Positions 4,988 through 6,166 of a DNA stretch of 6,166 bases are shown here, piece by piece. Within the stretch, counting starts at the first letter, position 1. Every line of letters starts with the position of its first letter. The translations under genes and the position numbers were made by a program. This DNA comes from Planctomycetota bacterium (lineage in GTDB: Bacteria; Planctomycetota; UBA8108), in the NCBI GenBank assembly GCA_016928605.1, contig JAFGKN010000734.1, forward strand, positions 1 to 6,166. Reading direction: 5' to 3'. The notes under the pieces were generated by a model. It saw nothing but the letters and a program-made list of their open reading frames with translations, was not told where the DNA came from and searched no databases.

Positions 4988-5935
4988 TTGAAAAAAAGAG
5001 CGATCAAACAAAGCAGGCATGGCGGCCCGGGACAGACGTCGGGAGCGCCGCTGGAAGGCGGCGACGTGGGTCACCTCGATGAGAGTCTCACGCGGCTGGC
5101 GAGAAAGACCGGCGCGGGCATCAAGAAGCACTGGAAGCTGCTGACCGCCGCGGCGGCGATTGTCACCCTGGCCGTCCTGATCGTCCAGGTGCAGTCGAGG
5201 CTGAGCGAGACCCGTGCCGAGCAGATCAGCAGACGGCTCTACGAGCTGACGCTGCCGCCTCGGCCCGGTGAAGAGACCGAGCCAGAGATCGACGACATCC
5301 GAAGGCTCGTCGCCGACGTCGAGGGGACCCACGCCGAGAAGGCGGTCATCAAGATGGCGGGCGGCTACCTGGCGCGCCAGGCCGAGTCCTTCGCGGAGAA
5401 GGCTCGAGAGGAAGAGGACGCGAAGCCGAACGACGCCGACGCAACTGAGGCGAGCGACGCGAAGGCCACGGCCGCCGCGCTCTTCGACGCCGCCGTGGAG
5501 ATCGTCGAGCGCGGCCAGGCTCGGTTCCCCAGCGACACCCGGGACGTCGGGCCGTGGGCCGAGAGTCTGCTGCAGAGGATCCGCACGGTGCGGGACCGCA
5601 GCTGGATGCCGGCCCCTCGGAGCTTCGGCCTGAGGCCTCCTCCCCCACCCGCAGAGGATGAGGCGCAGCCGCCAGACGAAGAATCTCGCGAAGCGGGCCC
5701 CGCCGCCGGAGCCGCTGCCGCCGAGAGTGAGCCCCAGGAAACTGAAGAAACCGAGGAAATCGAGGCAAACGAGACAGCCCACGAGCCCGAAGAAACCGGG
5801 GCGGTGGAAGTGCCCCCGGAGGAGAGAGGCTCCCAGCCGCCGGCCGGGGGAGAAACCGGTGCGGCGGAAAGCGGCGAGGAGCCGCCCGCGACCGCCACGA
5901 CAGGCGCCTCCGGGCCCCCGAGCGCCGGGAAGTGA
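4988..5935 (+). CDS. Single-pass membrane protein with helical domain and long acidic disordered tail, unknown function
   Basis: A short basic cytoplasmic segment ends in IKKHWKLL, then comes one membrane span (about 51-66, LLTAAAAIVTLAVLIV). A helical region (about 70-200) includes QVQSRLSETRAEQISRRLYE and AEKAVIKMAGGYLARQ. The last 109 residues (from MPAPRS, about 207) are Glu/Pro/Ala/Gly-rich and surely unstructured. The N-terminal anchor followed by helical pairs recalls YfgM-like TPR proteins of the envelope, but only the architecture matches, so I do not assign the family. Start: TTG 4988 has AGGA (4976-4979) 8 bases upstream. GTG 5066, with GGAAGG 7 bases upstream, is nearly as good and would drop 26 residues; TTG 4919 lacks a ribosome site. 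It follows the lipoprotein gene by 93 bases on the same strand, so the two products may act together. Confidence 0.75.
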   Translation: MKKRAIKQSRHGGPGQTSGAPLEGGDVGHLDESLTRLARKTGAGIKKHWKLLTAAAAIVTLAVLIVQVQSRLSETRAEQISRRLYELTLPPRPGEETEPEIDDIRRLVADVEGTHAEKAVIKMAGGYLARQAESFAEKAREEEDAKPNDADATEASDAKATAAALFDAAVEIVERGQARFPSDTRDVGPWAESLLQRIRTVRDRSWMPAPRSFGLRPPPPPAEDEAQPPDEESREAGPAAGAAAAESEPQETEETEEIEANETAHEPEETGAVEVPPEERGSQPPAGGETGAAESGEEPPATATTGASGPPSAGK

Positions 5936-6166
5936 AAGGCACGCAGGGGTGCCGCTGAAGAGCCGGCACGCGGAAGCCGACCATCCGGGATGGCGGGATC
6001 CTTCACAGCCTCCCTGAGTTTCGGGTAACCGTTCAGGCCCGCGGTGAGGCCTCAGTCGAGCCGGTGCCTGCAGCGTGATGCATGCGCCGCTCGCGGGCGG
6101 AAGCTGCCGACGCCGGACGAGAACCTGGCGCGGCGAAGGGGCCCGAACGGCTGCTGTTTCGAAAGG
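5936..6166. other. Right-edge region, no supported gene
   Basis: No T-tract terminator follows the 5935 stop. A 10-bp palindrome, TGAGGCCTCA, lies at 6045-6054. One plus-strand frame is open from GTG 6044 to the edge (41 codons, about 80 percent G/C at third positions), but its translation is arginine/cysteine-rich and unrecognisable, it has no ribosome site, and two other frames (ATG 6078 and 6082) are open too. A gene starting here cannot be confirmed or excluded from this window. Confidence 0.4.

Noticed and set aside
4223..5782. A 519-codon minus-strand open frame opposite the lipoprotein and helical-protein genes
   Set aside because: The plus-strand frames have ribosome sites, a signal peptide and a membrane span. 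The antisense frame crosses both genes and their gap and shows only low-complexity arginine/leucine-rich sequence.
1..6166. tRNA, rRNA, CRISPR arrays, insertion sequences, integration sites
   Set aside because: No cloverleaf with tRNA consensus loops, no rRNA signature, no regularly spaced direct repeats, and no transposase or integrase coding sequence was seen on either strand.

Overview
The window is GC-rich, and its recognisable coding frames have mostly G or C at third codon positions. The gene content suggests a diderm bacterium: an inner-membrane YihY/BrkB protein, an ECF sigma factor with a membrane zinc-finger anti-sigma, an exported probable lipoprotein, and a membrane-anchored helical protein. 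Myxococcota, Planctomycetota, Acidobacteriota or related groups would fit, but the phylum cannot be settled from the sequence alone.

Layout. (1) On the minus strand, 1474 to beyond the left edge, lies a YihY/BrkB-family membrane protein with a C-terminal winged-helix-like extension. (2) From 1475 to about 2500 is roughly 1 kb with no credible gene. Its left part holds two terminator-like hairpins with U-tracts on the minus strand. The outer one pairs through a 7-nt loop-loop complementarity with a second hairpin, which suggests a small structured RNA or a leader of the YihY gene. (3) On the plus strand, about 2517-3119 and 3171-3701, is an ECF sigma factor and anti-sigma pair. (4) On the minus strand, 3894-3748, is a 48-residue single-pass membrane protein, convergent with the anti-sigma gene. 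(5) On the plus strand, 4199-4894 and 4988-5935, are a probable lipoprotein of unknown function and a single-pass membrane protein with a helical domain and a long acidic disordered tail, probably one operon. A sigma70-like promoter precedes it, surrounded by three copies of the heptamer GCGAAAA. (6) From 5936 to the right edge no gene can be supported.

The shared theme is the cell envelope. The anti-sigma factor should hold the sigma factor at the inner membrane until an outside signal arrives. The four other products are all predicted to be membrane-bound or exported, so they are plausible but unproven members of a stress regulon. The most unusual signals are non-coding: the kissing-loop RNA candidate at 1685-1800 and the repeat-flanked promoter at 4093-4160.
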